From the NCBI GenBank assembly GCA_963530615.1, contig CAUSDX010000006.1, positions 1 through 64,000 of the forward strand: DNA of 64,000 bases, read 5' to 3'. The translations under genes and the position numbers were made by a program. Origin of the DNA: JABCPE02 sp963530615 (GTDB taxonomy: Bacteria > Bacteroidota > Bacteroidia > Flavobacteriales > Weeksellaceae). The notes under the pieces were generated by a model. The model worked only from the letters and a program-made list of their open reading frames with translations, was not told the origin of the DNA and searched no databases. Below, piece by piece: positions 22,982-31,717 of this stretch (positions are counted from its first letter, which is position 1; every line of letters starts with the position of its first letter).

Positions 22982-23533
22982 TTATTGGGTTACCTTTTTT
23001 ATCGTATTGTTTTCTTTTTCTTCTTTTTTGTTAAGCAATAAATTTAATACCTTATCAGTGTAATCATATCTTTTATCAAGAAAAAGTACGCTACTATTAG
23101 AGTTTTTATCAAGAATTATGCCTAAATTATTCTTCTCGGCTATGCTTTTAATAGCTGTCCAAATTTTATCTTGAAAAGGACGAACCATATTGGCTCTTAT
23201 ATTGTTTATTTCTCCTTGTGCAGCAAATTTTTCTTTTAAATGTTTTTGCATTTTCTCATGAAGAGCATACACTTCCTTTTCTCTAGATTTTAACTGGTCT
23301 CCAACTAAAAGAATCCTTTCATTTTCTAATAACTCCTTTTTCTTTTCATACTCCATTTGGAGTTTCTCCAATTCTGTTTGCCATAATTGAATTTGTTGAT
23401 TAAATCTAGTATCAGCCTCTTTGTATTCTGGGAGACTTTTTAGGAGATAATCAGTATCAATCACACCAATTTTCTGTGCCGAAGATACGCCAAATCCCCA
23501 AAATAACAAAATAAATAATATAAATTGTTTCAT
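22982..23533 (-). CDS. OmpH/Skp-family periplasmic chaperone 1
   Basis: A 183-residue Skp/OmpH homologue. It has a signal peptide (MKQFILFILLFWGFGVSSA, cleaved before QKIGVIDT) and the characteristic start of the mature domain IGVIDTDYLLKSLPEYKEAD, followed by a long charged coiled coil. Tandem skp genes after bamA are normal in Bacteroidota; the two probably have overlapping chaperone roles. It begins 13 bases after bamA. Confidence 0.92.
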   Translation of the reverse strand: MKQFILFILLFWGFGVSSAQKIGVIDTDYLLKSLPEYKEADTRFNQQIQLWQTELEKLQMEYEKKKELLENERILLVGDQLKSREKEVYALHEKMQKHLKEKFAAQGEINNIRANMVRPFQDKIWTAIKSIAEKNNLGIILDKNSNSSVLFLDKRYDYTDKVLNLLLNKKEEKENNTIKKVTQ

Positions 23534-23546
23534 TTTTAAAAGAAAA

Positions 23547-26063
23547 TTATAGTGATTGGTTCATCAAGAAGTGAGTTTGCCAGCCTGATGGGGTATTTGT
23601 TGTTCCATTAGGATATTTATCAATACCATAAGCAAAATCAAACCCAATAAGACCAAAAGCACTCATATTGATTCTAATTCCTACACCTACAGATCTTTTT
23701 AGTTTAAAAGGATTATAGTTACTAAACCCATTCCAAGCATTTCCTGCTTCCGCAAAGGTTAGAGCATAGATTTTTGCTGTTTGGTTCATAGAAATAGGAT
23801 ATCTAAGCTCCATGGTAAATCTATTATATAATGTAGCTCCTCCCGTAGGGGTAATATCAGTGGTTCCTCCTCCTGTGGTAGATGCATCTTCATATCCCCT
23901 TAAAGGAATAAGTTCTCTACCATCATATCGACCGCTATAAAGTCCTGTACCTCCCATATAGTAACGCTCAAAAGGTGGAGCTCCCAGTTCTTTATTGTAT
24001 CCGCTAAGGAATCCCATTTCAGCAGCACTTCGGAGAACTAATTTTCCTATGAGCTCATTATAGGCATCAGCTTTGAATTTAATCTTATAATATTCCATCC
24101 ACTTAAATTTTTCCGAAGTAGCCATTGTAGAGTAATCTTTCTTGTTAAAGGCTGAATATGGTGGAGTGAGTTTTGCTGAAAGTTCAATATTAGAACCTGT
24201 TGTAGGAAATATAGGGTCGTAACCTGCTGAATTTCGGCTCAAACTTACATTGAAAGCGAAATTATTGGCATTACCATTGTATATTAATTCATTACCGTAG
24301 TAAAAGCCATAGTTATTAAAATCATATCTTTGGTAAGAAATTCCCGTGTATAATGTAAAATAGTTATCGGGCCAATGGAGCAATCTATTCAGTCCTGCAG
24401 AAGCCGATGAAATATTCAATTTCATGGCTTGTCCGTGAGCATCAGAGTATTTTACATTAGATTTACTTAAACTCAAAGATAGGGAGGTTTGTCTTTTTCC
24501 GAAAATCCAAGGTTCAATAAAAGATAAGCTATAGCTTTTGAAGTATTGCCCAGCTTGAGCTTGTAGGGATAAAGTCTGTCCATCTCCTTGTGGAATTAAC
24601 TTTTTGAATTTTAGAAATTTTCTTAAAGAGAAATTGTTAAAAGTTAAACTAAGAGTTCCGATGAATGTATTCCCTCCATAACCTGCTTGTAACTGAATTT
24701 GAGATGAGCCTTTCTCTTCTAAATTCCAGTGGATATCTACGGTGTTATCTTCTGGATTAGGCTGGATGTTTTGGCTAATTTTTTGAGGGTCAAAAAATTG
24801 CATTCCTGCCAAATCAAAGTAAGTTCTTTTGATATCACTTTTGGAGAATAACTTTCCAGGTCTAGTTCTTAATGCACGGAGAATTACATGGTCATGAGTA
24901 GTTGTATTTCCCGACCATGTTACCTTGTTCCAAGTAGCTCTTTCGCCTTCAGTTATTCTAATCTCAAGATTAATCGTATCTCCTACTATAGATTTTTCTA
25001 TCGGTGTAATATTTGAGAATAGATATCCATTGTTCATATATAATGACCTCAAATCTGAATCATCTTCTTTACCACCATCTTCCCCTACTTTTTTATTAAA
25101 TCCTACGGCATCATAAATATCACCAGTTTTGTAGCCTAAAAGCCTTTGGAGTGTTTCTGTAGAGTATACGGTATTCCCATAGAACTCAATATTCCCAATG
25201 TAATATTTTTTCCCTTCTTCTAGTTTTATTCCAATATCAAAGCCTTTTTCATTTCGACTGATGGTATCAGAGACTATTTTCGCATCTCTATATCCCAAGG
25301 ATTGGTAATAGTTGATTAAATTATGTTTATCATCCTCGTATTTATCTTTGATTAGCTTGGATGCTTTTAGGCTAAAAAACTTTTTTTGTTTTGTATTTTT
25401 TAGTCCTTTTTTCCTTAATTTCTTGGAAGAAACGGTATCGTTTCCCTCAAAATGAATACTTGCAATTTTTACTTTCTTTCCTTTTTCAACTTCTATTGTC
25501 CAGTCTATTAATTCAGAGTTTTTTGTACTGATTTTTTCTTGTATATTAATTTTTGCATCAGCAAATCCCTTTTGGATATAAGTTTGAGGGATTTTAGTTT
25601 TAAGAGTAGAAATAAGATTTTCAGTGATTTTAGTTCCTGGTTTAAGGTCATTATCTTTCAAGAATTTTTCATTTTGAGATTTTTTAATACCTCTACCTAT
25701 AAATTTCACCTCTCCTAATTCTTTTAAACCTTGCAATGCAAAGTTTAGAATTATTTGATTACCATCTAAACTTTCCACATAAACTTCTACTTTGGAGAAA
25801 GCGTTTGTTTCCCAAAGTTTTTTTATTGCATTGCCAATTCTATGTCCTGGGATTTCCAGATTTTCTCCTTGTTGTAGTCCTGTAAATCTTAAGATTTGTT
25901 CGGGAGAGTATTTTTTTACACCATCTACAACAATTCCCTTTAGGGTGTAATTCCCCTTTTGTATTTCAGTGATTTCCGTAGTGGGCTGTGTAGGGTTAAC
26001 TTCCTGTGCTTTAGCCTCTAAGGTTGTCATTAAAAGAACGATGGGTAATATTCTAAAATTCAT
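23547..26063 (-). CDS. bamA: Outer membrane protein assembly factor BamA
   Basis: An 838-residue Omp85 protein. A signal peptide (MNFRILPIVLLMTTLEAKAQ) is followed by POTRA domains over roughly residues 40-440 (for example VEKGKKVKIASIHFEGNDTV and GKKYYIGNIEFYGNTVYSTE) and a C-terminal 16-strand barrel. It inserts beta-barrel proteins into the outer membrane. The motif GGTGLYSGRYDGRELIPLRG corresponds to the loop 6 region with the conserved RG pair. The last residue is Leu, in place of the more common Phe. It sits between uppS and two skp genes. Confidence 0.96.
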   Translation of the reverse strand: MNFRILPIVLLMTTLEAKAQEVNPTQPTTEITEIQKGNYTLKGIVVDGVKKYSPEQILRFTGLQQGENLEIPGHRIGNAIKKLWETNAFSKVEVYVESLDGNQIILNFALQGLKELGEVKFIGRGIKKSQNEKFLKDNDLKPGTKITENLISTLKTKIPQTYIQKGFADAKINIQEKISTKNSELIDWTIEVEKGKKVKIASIHFEGNDTVSSKKLRKKGLKNTKQKKFFSLKASKLIKDKYEDDKHNLINYYQSLGYRDAKIVSDTISRNEKGFDIGIKLEEGKKYYIGNIEFYGNTVYSTETLQRLLGYKTGDIYDAVGFNKKVGEDGGKEDDSDLRSLYMNNGYLFSNITPIEKSIVGDTINLEIRITEGERATWNKVTWSGNTTTHDHVILRALRTRPGKLFSKSDIKRTYFDLAGMQFFDPQKISQNIQPNPEDNTVDIHWNLEEKGSSQIQLQAGYGGNTFIGTLSLTFNNFSLRKFLKFKKLIPQGDGQTLSLQAQAGQYFKSYSLSFIEPWIFGKRQTSLSLSLSKSNVKYSDAHGQAMKLNISSASAGLNRLLHWPDNYFTLYTGISYQRYDFNNYGFYYGNELIYNGNANNFAFNVSLSRNSAGYDPIFPTTGSNIELSAKLTPPYSAFNKKDYSTMATSEKFKWMEYYKIKFKADAYNELIGKLVLRSAAEMGFLSGYNKELGAPPFERYYMGGTGLYSGRYDGRELIPLRGYEDASTTGGGTTDITPTGGATLYNRFTMELRYPISMNQTAKIYALTFAEAGNAWNGFSNYNPFKLKRSVGVGIRINMSAFGLIGFDFAYGIDKYPNGTTNTPSGWQTHFLMNQSL

Positions 26064-26086
26064 TATATATCTGATTTCTAAATTTG

Positions 26087-26845
26087 CTATTTATTATTTT
26101 GCTCTAATTGTTCACTGATTTTTCCAAATCTTCTTTCTTTAGATTGATAATCTAGAACGCACTGATAGAGATGTTCTTCTGTAAAATCAGGCCAAAAAAT
26201 ATCTAGGAATTGTAGCTCTGCATATGCGATTTGCCAAAGAAGAAAATTGCTTATTCTTACCTCTCCGCTGGTTCTGATGAGCAGATCTACAGGCGGAATA
26301 CCTTTGGTATAGAGATGATTTTCAAAAACTTTTTCATTAATATCTTCTTCACTGATTTCGCCATTTTTTACTTTTTTCGAAATGACTTTTACTGCACTTA
26401 AAATCTCTTTTTGAGAGCCATAGCTTAATGCTAAAACTAAATTACCATTGGTGTTATTTTTAGTGAGTTCTATAATATTGTAAAGCTGTTCTCTTACATT
26501 CTCTGGAAGCTTTTCCAAGTCTCCTATGGCGTGAATTCTTAATCCTTTTGCGAAAATTTCTTCAGCCTCTTGAAGCAGGGTTTCAGAGAGTAGATTCATT
26601 AGTGTATCTACTTCATCCATAGGTCTATTCCAATTTTCTGTAGAAAAAGTATATAGAGTGAGATATTTTACACCGATTTTATTACATGCATTAATTGCAT
26701 TTCTTACAGCATTAATTGCATTTTTATGACCAAAGGTTCTTTCTTGGTCTCTATGTTTAGCCCATCTTCCGTTGCCATCCATAATGATAGCGATATGTTC
26801 CGGTACTTTTTTAGGGTTAATATTTTCTTTAATAGATTTCATCAT
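26087..26845 (-). CDS. uppS: Isoprenyl transferase (undecaprenyl diphosphate synthase)
   Basis: A 252-residue cis-prenyltransferase that makes the undecaprenyl diphosphate carrier for peptidoglycan and polysaccharide. The catalytic motif IIMDGNGRWAKHR at about residues 21-33, FGHKNA, TLYTFSTENWNRP and the C-terminal RTSGEVRISNFLLWQIAYAE are all intact. It overlaps no gene but lies 3 bases after the DUF6089 gene and 23 bases before bamA, linking lipid-carrier synthesis to envelope assembly as in other Bacteroidota. Confidence 0.97.
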   Translation of the reverse strand: MMKSIKENINPKKVPEHIAIIMDGNGRWAKHRDQERTFGHKNAINAVRNAINACNKIGVKYLTLYTFSTENWNRPMDEVDTLMNLLSETLLQEAEEIFAKGLRIHAIGDLEKLPENVREQLYNIIELTKNNTNGNLVLALSYGSQKEILSAVKVISKKVKNGEISEEDINEKVFENHLYTKGIPPVDLLIRTSGEVRISNFLLWQIAYAELQFLDIFWPDFTEEHLYQCVLDYQSKERRFGKISEQLEQNNK

Positions 26846-26848
26846 TTT

Positions 26849-27667
26849 TTAATCACAATAACAAGGAGGTCTTCCAAAAGAGTAAGATATACCTATAGAG
26901 ATAGAGTTTAGCCAGTCTTTAGATTTCAAATTTCCAATTTTATTAGCGTTGATAAAATTATCAAAAGCCTTTACTGCATTAGGTAAATTTGTCTCAGGAA
27001 TATTTGAATAAGATACATTATAATCAGTGTGTTCTATATTATTATAATCTAAATCATCAGTAAAAGTAGGGCGAAAAGTTAATTCGCCATAAACAGCCCA
27101 GTTGTAATTGAACTTATATTTTATTCCAATACCGAAAGGAATGCTCCCTGATAGTTTCTTGATAGGATTTTGAGTATGGGGAGTAATGGTGTAGTTAGTC
27201 ATTGTTGAATTAGTTTTTTCTGTAACAACGAATGAGTATGAAGGTAGGTTGTACCATAGTCCAGATATTCCCATGAAAATGTAAGGACTCCACATGGATT
27301 CTCTAAGTTCACTGTTAATAGGGAAAAAATTATATTCAAAGGTTATAGCAGCTTCTAAAATATTGTTAGAAAAAGAAGAACCTCTATTTTTTCTGTATAA
27401 TTCTTGGGCATCAGTATCAGTATAGTAGATGTGATGATAACCCAATGTAAATTTTAGACCTTGGTATGGATTAAAATTTCTTTTATAAGAAGCTCCGATA
27501 TGGATAGGGATTTCATTAGTTATATTTTCAGGAAATATCTGTATGTAATTAGTTTTACCAATATCACCTACGATATTAGCAGTACCTACTTTAAAACCTA
27601 TCTCATGGCGTTGAGCATTAAACAATGCAAATCCAAAGAATAAATTGATAATGAATAACTTTTTCAT
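26849..27667 (-). CDS. DUF6089-type outer membrane beta-barrel protein
   Basis: A 272-residue predicted secreted protein with a signal peptide (MKKLFIINLFFGFALFNA, cut before QRHEIGFKVG). The mature part alternates short amphipathic strands typical of a small barrel and contains GTANIVGDIGKTN and YIFMGISGLWYNLPSYSF. I place it in the DUF6089 family, found just upstream of uppS-bamA in flavobacteria. The exact role is unknown. It ends in an unusual Cys-rich PPCYCD. A TATATTTG box on the minus strand (27712-27719) is probably its promoter and that of the operon. Confidence 0.8.
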   Translation of the reverse strand: MKKLFIINLFFGFALFNAQRHEIGFKVGTANIVGDIGKTNYIQIFPENITNEIPIHIGASYKRNFNPYQGLKFTLGYHHIYYTDTDAQELYRKNRGSSFSNNILEAAITFEYNFFPINSELRESMWSPYIFMGISGLWYNLPSYSFVVTEKTNSTMTNYTITPHTQNPIKKLSGSIPFGIGIKYKFNYNWAVYGELTFRPTFTDDLDYNNIEHTDYNVSYSNIPETNLPNAVKAFDNFINANKIGNLKSKDWLNSISIGISYSFGRPPCYCD

Positions 27668-27711
27668 AGTTTAGAGAGTTTTATCTCTATTACATAATTT
27701 GCAAATATATA

Positions 27712-27719
27712 ACATTTTT
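27712..27719 (-). promoter_or_regulatory. -7 element of the DUF6089-uppS-bamA-skp operon
   Basis: The minus strand reads TATATTTG, about 45 bases before the first ATG. No good -33 box at standard spacing. Confidence 0.5.
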
Positions 27720-27844
27720 ATATTAAGGACATTGATAAATTTTAGTTAAAAAAGCAAAAAAAATATTTAACAACTTATTAAAATAAAGATTTAAGGGTGA
27801 GGAATATAGCAAGTGAGATTGTTTTTGTGTAAAAAATATAGTGA

Positions 27845-27861
27845 TTGGCATAAAAATTGCT
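27845..27861 (+). promoter_or_regulatory. Sigma54-like promoter
   Basis: TTGGCATAAAAATTGCT fits the -24/-12 consensus TGGCAY-N5-TTGCW with exactly ten bases between the GG and the GC. It points into a gene-free stretch that ends in a terminator. A sigma-A type -7 box (TATTTTTG, 27897-27904) lies further downstream without a clear partner. Confidence 0.45.
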
Positions 27862-27871
27862 ATTTAAACCC

Positions 27872-28014
27872 TAATGTTATAATTAGTTTTTTTAGTTATT
27901 TTTGTAGTGTCACTTTTAGAATCTGTTTTTTAATGAGACTACATTTAGAATCCGATAGATGTTAGAGTCTATTAGCCATGATCCGAGAGCCTTAAAATAT
28001 TCTCGGATTTTTTT
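27872..28014 (+). ncRNA. Candidate small RNA between DUF6089 and comEC
   Basis: Both neighbours are on the minus strand, yet a plus-strand promoter-like element is followed by a strong intrinsic terminator (stem 27981-27988 with 28001-28008, then T6). Between them are a hairpin around 27937-27969 (GACT...ACAT with ATGT...AGTC) and three copies of TTAGARTC (27916-27923, 27945-27952, 27962-27969). The only ATG frame is ten codons long. It matches no RNA family I know. The remaining part of 27668-27844 contains nothing recognisable. Confidence 0.45.
27981..28014 (+). terminator. Terminator of the candidate small RNA
   Basis: ATCCGAGA (27981-27988) and TCTCGGAT (28001-28008) followed by T6. On the minus strand the hairpin is not followed by T, so it does not serve comEC. 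Confidence 0.8.
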
Positions 28015-28020
28015 ATGTTA

Positions 28021-29793
28021 TTATTCTACAATATAAAAACTATTATTTATTTTCAGTTTTGTTCCTTTTGGGAGAATTTTGATTTCTAAAAATTCTGCTC
28101 TTCTTGAAGAGAAATAGGGGTTGATAATGAATTCTTGAGCTTTACTTTGATTAATTGTTTCGCTAAGAATAAAAGTGATGTGCTTCCTCTTTTTTACAGA
28201 AATTAAATTTTGTTGGTAAAAAGAATGAGATAAAACCTCATCTTTTTGTTCCCAATAAAAATTATAGCAAATTCGTGTCAAAACAAAAAGCAATCCTAAA
28301 AATAATGATTTAAGAAAAATTTTAAGGTTAGGACGAACGAAAATTTCTCTTAAAAAATAAACAATAAATAATAAAATAGATAATTCTATAAAATTTAATG
28401 GGATGTTTTGTAGAAAACTGAAATCCCAACGAGAGAAAAAAGCTATCATATTTAAGAAAAAACTCGCAGATAAATCATAAATATCTAGGATTTCATCAAC
28501 AGCAAGATTAAAACCAAATAAGATACAAACAATGAATGAAAAAATAATGAATGCTTGTGAGATAAATATACTTATGGTATTAATGAAAATAGATAGCCAA
28601 GAGAATTGATGAAAGTAATAAATGACTAGAGGTATTACAGCTAATTGGGCGGAAAAGCTTAATGCAAAGGAATTTAGGGTAAATCTTAAAATATGATTTT
28701 TTACTTTTCCGAAAAGCTGAATAATTGGTTGATAAAGCCAAAAAATTCCCAAAACAGCAATAAAACTAAATTGAAAACCTATGTTGAAGAGTTGATGTGT
28801 ATCCCATGTTAAAATAAGGAGAGCAGAAAGAGCGATGGAATGTAATAAGTCGGGTTTTCTTTGTAAAAATATCATTACATAATAGATAGAAATCATGATG
28901 CAGGACCTCATTACAGAATTGCCATAATCAATTAAAATAGCAAATGCCCAAATGGCTAAAAGAGAAAGATAAATCGGTACATTTTTATATTTTATGGAGA
29001 AAATAGGTTTGAGAAAAAAGAGAATTAAGAGAAAAATAATTGCCATGTGAGATCCTGAAATTGCTAGGATATGAATAAGTCCTGTTCGGGTGAAATTCTG
29101 GATGATTTCTTTGTCGATTTCTGTGCGGTCAGCAAGAATAATCCCTTTTAGTAATGCTTTGTTTTGGGTCTGAAGAGAGGATTGTTCAATTTTATTTAGA
29201 AGAATCCAGCGTTGGTGTTTGATTCTATCCGTAAAGGAAAGTTTAGTTTTAGGAATGGCTGAAATTTCATTAGGAATATATCCTTGAACAAAAATTTTTT
29301 GTCGAGCCAAATATTTCTGGTAGTTGAATTGAAAATCATGTTGAGGCTTCTCTGTGGGGTTAAGATAAGCTTTAGTGTTATATATGTGTAGAAAATTCAA
29401 TTCCTGTTGGTTTTTTGGAATAGAAATAACAGCAGAAAAAGGATTTTTAAAATTCAGAATCTGTATTTCATAGCGTCTGTTTTTCTCGTTAGAGTTAAGT
29501 TTTTGTTCTAATTTGAAAACTATGTTAATCGGTTTGTTTTTAGTAAGAACGGGAAGTTGTTCAGGTTGAGAATTGAGAAAATGAATGAAAATTCCTAAGC
29601 TGAAAAATAAAAATAAAAGAAAAACGGACTTTATTTTATCAAAAAATAGGGTTTTGATGTTTCCTAATCCGAATAAAATAACACCTAAAACAATGCCACT
29701 AATTACCCATAATTGGGATAAATTAAAGTAATCTTGAAAGCAGATTCCTGATATAAATCCCAAAGTGCAGACAAAAAGTGGCTGTTTGTTCAT
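28021..29793 (-). CDS. comEC: ComEC/Rec2-type competence membrane protein
   Basis: A 590-residue polytopic inner-membrane protein. The competence core is evident in LKGIILADRTEIDKEIIQNF and GLIHILAISGSHMAIIFLLI, with many transmembrane segments before and after. In competent bacteria it forms the channel that passes single-stranded DNA into the cytoplasm. It lacks the C-terminal metallo-beta-lactamase domain of long ComECs; after the last membrane helix only about 80 residues remain. It starts 13 bases after pdhB and is likely transcribed with it. Confidence 0.88.
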   Translation of the reverse strand: MNKQPLFVCTLGFISGICFQDYFNLSQLWVISGIVLGVILFGLGNIKTLFFDKIKSVFLLFLFFSLGIFIHFLNSQPEQLPVLTKNKPINIVFKLEQKLNSNEKNRRYEIQILNFKNPFSAVISIPKNQQELNFLHIYNTKAYLNPTEKPQHDFQFNYQKYLARQKIFVQGYIPNEISAIPKTKLSFTDRIKHQRWILLNKIEQSSLQTQNKALLKGIILADRTEIDKEIIQNFTRTGLIHILAISGSHMAIIFLLILFFLKPIFSIKYKNVPIYLSLLAIWAFAILIDYGNSVMRSCIMISIYYVMIFLQRKPDLLHSIALSALLILTWDTHQLFNIGFQFSFIAVLGIFWLYQPIIQLFGKVKNHILRFTLNSFALSFSAQLAVIPLVIYYFHQFSWLSIFINTISIFISQAFIIFSFIVCILFGFNLAVDEILDIYDLSASFFLNMIAFFSRWDFSFLQNIPLNFIELSILLFIVYFLREIFVRPNLKIFLKSLFLGLLFVLTRICYNFYWEQKDEVLSHSFYQQNLISVKKRKHITFILSETINQSKAQEFIINPYFSSRRAEFLEIKILPKGTKLKINNSFYIVE

Positions 29794-29806
29794 TGATGTT
29801 AAAGAG

Positions 29807-30787
29807 TTATTTTACATAAAGTACTTTTTTGATTTCTTCTTTTACTTCTTCTACTTTTGGAAACCATTCTGCGAAAAGTGGTGCGGAATATGGTGCTGGA
29901 GTATCAGGAGTGGTAATTCTTTTGATAGGAGCGTCAAGGAAATCAAAAGCTTTTTGTTGAACCATATAAGTAACTTCTGATGCTACAGAACCGAATGGCC
30001 AAGCTTCTTCTAAAATTACCAATCGGTTAGTTTTTTTTACGGAATTGATAATCGTATCGTAATCCAATGGGCGGATTGTTCTTAAATCAACCACCTCTAC
30101 AGAAATATTTTCTTGAGCCAAATCTTCCGCTGCTTGTAGGGCAAGTTTAGTGATTTTTCCAAAAGTTATTAATGTAACATCAGAGCCTTCTCTTTTGACA
30201 TCGGCTTTTCCGATAGGGAGATAATATTCCTCCTCTGGAATTTCCATCTTGTCGCCATACATTTGCTCGGATTCCATGAAAATCACAGGGTCATTATCTT
30301 GAATGGCTGTTTTCAACAAGCCTTTCGCATCGTAAGGATTTGATGGAACTACGACTTTTAGACCTGGGCAGTTGGCGTACCAACTTTCAAAAGCTTGGGA
30401 ATGAGTCGCTCCCAATTGCCCTGCTGAAGCAGTTGGTCCTCTAAAAACAATAGGAATATTCCACTGACCTCCGCTCATTTGATACATTTTAGCGGCATTA
30501 GAGATGATTTGGTCTATCGCTACCATAGAGAAATTGAAAGTCATAAATTCTACTATAGGGCGATTTCCATTCATTGCGGCTCCTATTGAAATTCCAGCAA
30601 AGCCTAATTCTGAAATAGGGGAATCAATCACTCTTTTAGGACCAAATTCATCAAGCATTCCTTTAGAAGCTTTGTAAGCACCATTATATTCAGCTACTTC
30701 TTCGCCGATAAGATATATAGATTCATCTTTACGCATCTCTTCACTCATGGCTTGAGCGATGACCTCACGAAATGTATATTCTTTCAT
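29807..30787 (-). CDS. pdhB: Pyruvate dehydrogenase E1 component, beta subunit
   Basis: A 326-residue transketolase-type beta subunit that joins the alpha subunit to oxidise pyruvate with thiamine diphosphate for acetyl-CoA synthesis. Typical blocks are GEEVAEYNGAYKASKGML, SPISELGFAGISIGAAMNG, RGPTASAGQLGATHSQAFE and LVILEEAWPFGSVASEV. pdhA and the E2 gene are not adjacent here, as in several flavobacteria where they lie elsewhere. A good promoter precedes it, and comEC follows. Confidence 0.95.
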   Translation of the reverse strand: MKEYTFREVIAQAMSEEMRKDESIYLIGEEVAEYNGAYKASKGMLDEFGPKRVIDSPISELGFAGISIGAAMNGNRPIVEFMTFNFSMVAIDQIISNAAKMYQMSGGQWNIPIVFRGPTASAGQLGATHSQAFESWYANCPGLKVVVPSNPYDAKGLLKTAIQDNDPVIFMESEQMYGDKMEIPEEEYYLPIGKADVKREGSDVTLITFGKITKLALQAAEDLAQENISVEVVDLRTIRPLDYDTIINSVKKTNRLVILEEAWPFGSVASEVTYMVQQKAFDFLDAPIKRITTPDTPAPYSAPLFAEWFPKVEEVKEEIKKVLYVK

Positions 30788-30808
30788 ATTAAATCATAAA
30801 TTAAACCG

Positions 30809-30841
30809 CAAAGGTAATAAAAATGTAGTAATTCTTACAAA
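30809..30841 (-). promoter_or_regulatory. Promoter of pdhB-comEC
   Basis: On the minus strand TTTG (30838-30841) is followed after 21 bases by TACCTTTG (30809-30816), a full Bacteroidota consensus. Confidence 0.75.
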
Positions 30842-30842
30842 A

Positions 30843-30874
30843 CAAAATACCACAGAATATTCTGCGGTATTTTG
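30843..30874. terminator. Terminator of the lipoprotein gene
   Basis: A near-perfect 32-base palindrome (16-base arms, one A-C mismatch) with A/T-rich ends. On the minus strand it follows the stop of the lipoprotein gene and overlaps the -33 region of pdhB. Confidence 0.7.
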
Positions 30875-30892
30875 CTGTAAAATAAAGTGTTT

Positions 30893-31507
30893 TTATCTCT
30901 TTTTAAATTCTCTTACAGAACCATCAAGGTTGAAGTTGATATTGTATTTTTCTCTTGTCCCATCAATGGTACTTGCGTCCCAATATCTTGCTTGAGTCGG
31001 AACCCAAAGGTTGAAATAGATGTAGTCTAATTCTGCTTTTTCAGCTCCTTCTACGGTGGCTGCTTTTTCTTTCCAGTTTTTATAAACTATTGCCACGGTT
31101 GCAAATTTAATATCATTTAGTGGGGTTGAGTTATCTTTCAAATCACCTCCGCCAGAGATTTGCACAGGTTGAGGTTCGCTCCATTTTCCTCCTTGATAAG
31201 TGTAGTGGTCTACATTTTCAGGTTTTTCAGGGTCAATGAGTTCAATCTCAATGCGAGGCATTGTTCCTCCATAAAATTGCACATTTTGAAAAACTTGCAC
31301 ATCTTTCCCTTTGAATTTTGGTAATTCTTTTAGGGCATCTTCTGCTTTTTGTAGTTCCTCAGTGTTAGTTAGTAAATCAGAACCTGTAGCATTTGCTACT
31401 TGACTTACGGCATCAGCTAAACTTTCTCCTTTTTTACCGCAAGATTGAGCTACTCCTAATGTTAGAGCAATACTTAATGCTCCGATGATAAATTTGCTGG
31501 TCTTCAT
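30893..31507 (-). CDS. Predicted lipoprotein of unknown function
   Basis: A 204-residue protein. The start MKTSKFIIGALSIALTLGVA leads into a lipobox-like AQSC, so Cys22 or so is probably lipidated; an upstream ATG would add 19 residues that would bury the signal peptide, so the internal Met at 31505-31507 is chosen. A helical stretch with KAEDALKELPKFKGKDVQ is followed by a beta-rich domain containing FYGGTMPRIEIELIDP and YNINFNLDGSVREFKKR. I recognise no family. It has its own promoter and terminator. Confidence 0.7.
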   Translation of the reverse strand: MKTSKFIIGALSIALTLGVAQSCGKKGESLADAVSQVANATGSDLLTNTEELQKAEDALKELPKFKGKDVQVFQNVQFYGGTMPRIEIELIDPEKPENVDHYTYQGGKWSEPQPVQISGGGDLKDNSTPLNDIKFATVAIVYKNWKEKAATVEGAEKAELDYIYFNLWVPTQARYWDASTIDGTREKYNINFNLDGSVREFKKR

Positions 31508-31533
31508 AAATAAAAATGTTAAAATTACTTTTG

Positions 31534-31564
31534 CAAAATTAAGGAATATTTCTCTGAAAATCAA
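31534..31564 (-). promoter_or_regulatory. Promoter of the lipoprotein gene
   Basis: Minus strand: TTG (31562-31564), 20 bases, TAATTTTG (31534-31541). Confidence 0.7.
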
Positions 31565-31717
31565 TAAAATTTTGTAAAAAATAAAAATAATAATATAAAT
31601 AATAATAAAAATAAAAATACTGATTTGTAAGTGACTTATGATTTATTAAAAACCTACTTTTGAAAATATAGAAAATATCTTTTTTAGTTGAAAAATAGTT
31701 AGTTAAATAAATTTTTA

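Noticed and set aside
27933..27965. Ten-codon ORF inside the candidate small RNA
   Set aside because: Too short and without supporting context; it overlaps the hairpin.
27872..28014. Signal recognition particle RNA or 6S RNA
   Set aside because: The GGAAG-type SRP loop and the long 6S bulge are absent.
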